A stretch of DNA of 46,072 nt from Bacteroidota bacterium (GTDB lineage: Bacteria; Bacteroidota; Bacteroidia; Bacteroidales; PUMT01): assembly GCA_003551495.1 (NCBI GenBank), contig PUMT01000211.1, positions 1 through 46,072 of the forward strand, given 5' to 3'. Position numbers and translations under genes: made by a program. This document shows positions 42,972 through 46,072 of the stretch, one piece after another (the stretch's first letter is position 1; each line of letters starts with the position of its first letter). The notes beneath the pieces were generated by a model that did not search any database, had not been told where the DNA came from, and saw nothing but the letters and a program-made list of their open reading frames with translations.

Positions 42972-44072
42972 TCAAAGCAGTCTTTTCAACTCATCATAAA
43001 GCTTTTCAACCGAATCAAGACCGTTGTAAACAATTTTGCCTTCCGGATCTATCAATACCCAGTGAGGAATCGACCTTACCAGATAGGCTTCTGCTGCCGG
43101 ACTATTCCATTGTTTCATGTCTGTCAAATAATTCCAATCCTGTCCTTCCTGTTTAATGAATTCAAGCCAATCCTCCCTGTTGTTTTCAAGTGATACACTA
43201 ACCACATCCAATCCCCTGTCACTGAATTCGGAATAAACCTTTTGCAAGCCGGGTAATGCTTCTCTGCAGCTATCACTCCACGAAGCGGTAAAATCCAAAA
43301 TAAGGTAGCCATTACCGGCAAAGGATGATAGCGAAACAGGGTTGCCTTCGGAATCTTCCAGGGTAAAATCGATTAAGGGATTGCCAGGGGCGACCCTTTC
43401 CCTTTTTTCAAGTTCCCATTCAACAGCTTTCAAATATGGCGATTCTGCAACTGTATGATCAAACCCGCCAAGCATATTCTCAAGCTCTTCCGTATCCAGT
43501 TCATACATAAGATGAAAATATAAAACAAAAGCACCTACATGCGATGAGTTATTAGCTTTAACAAATTCCTGAAGGAATTCCAATCTTTCCTCCAAAAGCG
43601 GTTCATGCAGCTCTACCTTCATCCTTTCTGCTTCCTCATAGTGTCCCCACCTTCTGAGGTATTCCATATCGTTTACAACATCATTTATATCGAGTTCTAC
43701 ATTAATTAGCTGAAGCCTGAACCTGTTGTACTCGTCATGAACGGATGAACCTGTTACCCGGGCTTCGGAGAGGTTTCTCCTGCTGGATATGACTTCAATA
43801 TCAGAATTTTCCATGAAAATTTCAATAGTCAAAACCCTCTCTTCAAAGCCAATGTGATAAAACTGAGGGACATCGACACTGCCGGTAAAAGAGAATTTAT
43901 TGCCATCCATATAAACCGAATCTACAGGCCTTCGTTCTCCGTCAATAAATTTTAAAAGATATACCTTCTCATTTTCAATTCCTTCCAACTCACCTGAAAT
44001 AGTAAACTTATCCTGGCGTTTGCATGAAAAGGCAGTTAGCAAAATCACAAATAATAAAGTAATCCTGATCAT
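42972..44072 (-). CDS. DUF4369-TlpA lipoprotein paralogue lacking the first active-site cysteine
   Basis: A 366-residue paralogue of the following gene, with the same lipoprotein signal (MIRITLLFVILLTAFSC) and the same domain order. The thioredoxin motif reads ASWSDSC: Ser 266 replaces the nucleophilic cysteine and only Cys 269 remains. The cis-proline segment SIPHWVLIDPEG and the DFTASW and VVSVSLE strands are preserved, and the frame is intact. It cannot form the usual CXXC disulfide. It may bind a partner, act by a single-cysteine mechanism, or be a relaxed copy. It lies between meaB and its CXXC-bearing paralogue. Confidence 0.9.
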   Translation of the reverse strand: MIRITLLFVILLTAFSCKRQDKFTISGELEGIENEKVYLLKFIDGERRPVDSVYMDGNKFSFTGSVDVPQFYHIGFEERVLTIEIFMENSDIEVISSRRNLSEARVTGSSVHDEYNRFRLQLINVELDINDVVNDMEYLRRWGHYEEAERMKVELHEPLLEERLEFLQEFVKANNSSHVGAFVLYFHLMYELDTEELENMLGGFDHTVAESPYLKAVEWELEKRERVAPGNPLIDFTLEDSEGNPVSLSSFAGNGYLILDFTASWSDSCREALPGLQKVYSEFSDRGLDVVSVSLENNREDWLEFIKQEGQDWNYLTDMKQWNSPAAEAYLVRSIPHWVLIDPEGKIVYNGLDSVEKLYDELKRLL

Positions 44073-44131
44073 AAGAAAATATTTATGTTTGTAAAAAGTT
44101 GTGATAAATCCATCTGTTACAATAAACCTGG

Positions 44132-45235
44132 TTATTCCCCTTTCCGAGATTCACTGTAATACACATCTATTAGTCTTCTTGCAGCTTCAAAGCTGGTGAT
44201 CCTGTCAGCTATTACATCATTTTCAATTTTTTTCATTAACGATTTTATCCGGGAATTGTTATAAAACCTGTTTTTAAGTTTCTCGTTAATTGTCTGATGC
44301 ATCCAGTATCTTGCCTGTTCCCTCCTTCTGCTTTCAAAATATCCGTTGCCTTTGGCATGTTCAGTATATTCAACGATATTCTCCCAGATTTCTGTCAATC
44401 CGCTGTTGTTTACAGAGGAGCATGTTACAGTCCCTGGCAACCAGCCGGAACCAGGAGGCGGGAAAAGGCGAAGGGCATTTTCATATTGAACTTTAGCCAT
44501 CTGTGCTTTTTTAATATTATCCCCGTCAGCTTTGGTAATTGCAATCAGGTCGGCCATTTCCATAATCCCCCTCTTGATACCCTGGAGTTCATCTCCTGCC
44601 CCTGCAAGCATAAGTAGTAAAAAGAAATCAACCATGGAGTGCACGGCTGTTTCAGACTGCCCAACTCCTACTGTTTCTATGAATATTGTATCAAATCCCG
44701 CTGCTTCGCATAATATGATGCTTTCACGCGTTTTGCGGGCAACTCCTCCAAGTGACCCCCCTGAAGGCGAAGGACGGATAAAAGCATTTGGATCAGTGGA
44801 AAGCCTTTCCATGCGGGTTTTATCCCCAAGTATGCTTCCCTTCGTTTTTTGGCTTGTAGGATCGATTGCCAGTACCGCTATCTTCCTCCCGGAGGATGTG
44901 AGTTTTTTCCCAAATGATTCAATGAAAGTGCTTTTCCCTACACCGGGGACGCCTGTAATCCCTATCCTGACGGACGAAGAAGAATGAGGCAGGCAATTCT
45001 CAATTATTTTCTGCCCCATTTCATGATGCCCGGGAAGTGAACTTTCTATAAGTGTGATAGCCTGGCTAAGAATGTTCCTGTTGCCTGATATTATACCTTC
45101 TGTATATTCTTCAACTGAATACCTTCGCTTCTTACGAATCCTGTATTTTTTAATTATTTCCTCGTTCATGTCAGGTGGCTGCTCTACTCCTTTGCTGACT
45201 GACAAGGCACTTTTTTCCTGCTTTTTTTCAGCCAT
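44132..45235 (-). CDS. meaB: methylmalonyl-CoA mutase-associated GTPase MeaB
   Basis: GTPase chaperone that gates B12 cofactor loading and protects methylmalonyl-CoA mutase. Cytoplasmic, 367 residues from ATG 45235 (MAEKKQEKS); TTG 45241 is only two codons upstream. GVPGVGKSTFIESFG is the P-loop; VLAIDPTSQKTKGSILGDKTRM, FIRPSPSGGSLGGVARKTRE, TVGVGQSE, and ITKADG (NKxD-like) are MeaB/ArgK landmarks. Mutase genes (mutA/mutB) are not in the window, so the propionate/succinate pathway is implied, not shown. It is divergent from the M20 gene. Confidence 0.95.
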   Translation of the reverse strand: MAEKKQEKSALSVSKGVEQPPDMNEEIIKKYRIRKKRRYSVEEYTEGIISGNRNILSQAITLIESSLPGHHEMGQKIIENCLPHSSSSVRIGITGVPGVGKSTFIESFGKKLTSSGRKIAVLAIDPTSQKTKGSILGDKTRMERLSTDPNAFIRPSPSGGSLGGVARKTRESIILCEAAGFDTIFIETVGVGQSETAVHSMVDFFLLLMLAGAGDELQGIKRGIMEMADLIAITKADGDNIKKAQMAKVQYENALRLFPPPGSGWLPGTVTCSSVNNSGLTEIWENIVEYTEHAKGNGYFESRRREQARYWMHQTINEKLKNRFYNNSRIKSLMKKIENDVIADRITSFEAARRLIDVYYSESRKGE

Positions 45236-45532
45236 TATCAAAAAAATTTCATTTTGCGAAATTATTATTATTGTTCAAATATCTGAATAGATTTTTAATT
45301 TTTGGAATAACTAAAGTACGTGCATTTTGAATAAAAAATTATCTTCTACCTGTTTCCGGTTCACCCTGATTAAATATTTTGAACAACCAGGCGGTGGACA
45401 ATTATTTAAAATGACCTATAATAGTCATATATTTACAAACATAACCAGAATGGATCGCATTATCAGGATCCTCAGAAAATAAACAAACAATTTCTAATTT
45501 GGTTTTTAAAGCACTCAAAGATAATATTCCAG
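45236..45532. other. AT-rich divergent region between meaB and the M20 gene
   Basis: No gene or RNA was recognised in these 297 bp. I find no exact TAnnTTTG on either strand. A short TGAC/GTCA inverted repeat sits near 45412-45427. A 10-codon ORF at about 45450 has no support. Confidence 0.4.
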
Positions 45533-46072
45533 ATGGATGTAAAAAATATCATCAAATCATATTCGACCGAATTCTTTCAGGATACCTGTTCTATTAGAAA
45601 ACATATTCACCAGAATCCGGAACTCTCTTTCATGGAGTACGAAACTTCTGCTTTTGTTGCAAAAAAACTGGATGAATACAGAATACCTTTCAGCAAAATT
45701 GCCGGCAACGGCATCGTTGGAGAAATAAAAGGGGAGGGTGCCGGGAAAAGGGTTGCTTTGAGGGCAGAGCTGGATGCATTGCCTGTAAATGAGGAAACCG
45801 GGCTACCGTTTGCTTCCGGGAATCCCGGTGTAATGCACGCCTGTGGTCACGACGTTCACACAGCTTGTCTGATTGGTGCTGCAAGAATTTTAAAGAAAAT
45901 TGAACAGGAATTAAAAGGTGATGTCCTTTTACTTTTCCAGCCGGGTGAGGAGACATTGCCGGGAGGAGCAAAGAGAATGCTTGAAGAGGGGGTTTTTGAA
46001 AATAAAGAACCTTCCGTTGTAATTGCTCAGCATTTGCTTCCTGAACTGCCCGCCGGAATGGCAGGTTTCAGG
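45533..46072 (+). CDS. M20 family amidohydrolase (3' end beyond window)
   Basis: The first 180 codons of an M20 peptidase/amidohydrolase (hippurate or N-acyl-amino-acid hydrolase type), open in frame to the last base. MHACGHDVHTA contains metal-binding Cys-Gly-His-Asp-x-His; RAELDALP is the acidic strand; LLFQPGEETLPGGAKRMLEEG is the third conserved block, with the catalytic EE pair. HQNPELSFMEYET is the usual N-terminal signature. These enzymes remove acyl groups from amino acids in the cytoplasm; the substrate is not predictable here. ATG 45533 gives the canonical N-terminus. Confidence 0.93.
   Translation, partial: MDVKNIIKSYSTEFFQDTCSIRKHIHQNPELSFMEYETSAFVAKKLDEYRIPFSKIAGNGIVGEIKGEGAGKRVALRAELDALPVNEETGLPFASGNPGVMHACGHDVHTACLIGAARILKKIEQELKGDVLLLFQPGEETLPGGAKRMLEEGVFENKEPSVVIAQHLLPELPAGMAGFR

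Noticed and set aside
43266-43277. SXXC as a pseudogene mark
   Set aside because: The reading frame, lipoprotein signal, cis-proline loop and core strands are all intact, so simple decay is not supported.
45450-45482. Ten-codon ORF upstream of the M20 gene
   Set aside because: Too short, no start-site support, and no sign of conservation can be judged from one sequence.
1-46072. CRISPR arrays, prophage, insertion sequences, rRNA or tRNA genes
   Set aside because: No regularly spaced repeats, transposase or phage proteins, and no cloverleaf or rRNA-like sequence were seen in any intergenic region.

Overview
This window looks like a chromosomal segment of an anaerobic or facultative member of the Bacteroidota, probably close to the Bacteroidales/Marinilabiliales. 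Four things point there. Several upstream regions carry the Bacteroidota promoter form (TTG/TTTG, about 18-19 bp, TAnnTTTG). Shine-Dalgarno sequences are largely absent. Lineage-typical families are present: DUF4294, DUF4369-TlpA lipoproteins, MG/TonB-plug proteins without a barrel, an ECF sigma factor overlapping a membrane-anchored beta-barrel protein, and a DPP5-like S9 peptidase. Finally, a PPi-type phosphofructokinase and a Na+-pumping oxaloacetate decarboxylase suggest fermentative, Na+-based energetics. I saw no phage, transposase, CRISPR array, rRNA or tRNA.

Layout. 1-4.3 kb: the 3' part of a PPi-type phosphofructokinase, an aminotransferase, a DUF2784 membrane protein, and an NhaC-type Na+/H+ antiporter behind a structured leader. 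4.4-8.8 kb (minus strand): glycine decarboxylase GcvP, a GloC-like metallo-hydrolase and Pcm. 9.0-12.7 kb: a degenerate Gfo/Idh-like protein, ThpR, ElbB, a DUF4294 protein and a DUF454 protein. 12.7-17.8 kb: arginine deiminase and the oadG-oadA-oadB Na+ pump, closed by a strong terminator. 18.1-24.1 kb: Bcp-RecA, DPP5-like peptidase, MiaA, and an exported amidotransferase-like protein. 24.2-28.6 kb: a zinc/manganese ABC uptake operon, dihydrolipoyl dehydrogenase, and an odd structured intergenic region.

28.6-41.1 kb is the envelope-rich part: an MG/plug-domain protein, the ECF sigma factor with its putative trans-envelope partner, a lytic transglycosylase, UvrA-LOG, a SPOR protein with duplicated beta domains, and a barrel/TSP3/EF-hand protein. 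41.2-46.1 kb: SmpB, two tandem DUF4369-TlpA lipoproteins of which one has lost the first CXXC cysteine, the MeaB GTPase, and the 5' part of an M20 amidohydrolase.

How the genes may work together. OadGAB would export Na+ on oxaloacetate decarboxylation and NhaC would exchange Na+ for H+, a plausible sodium circuit. GcvP and LpdA are the P and (possibly) L proteins of glycine cleavage. MeaB implies a methylmalonyl-CoA mutase elsewhere. Most of the window is ordinary core genome. The best leads are the nhaC leader RNA, the sigma/trans-envelope regulator, the SXXC TlpA paralogue, the znuA palindrome, and the duplicated SPOR protein with its barrel/EF-hand neighbour. None could be tested by database search here.
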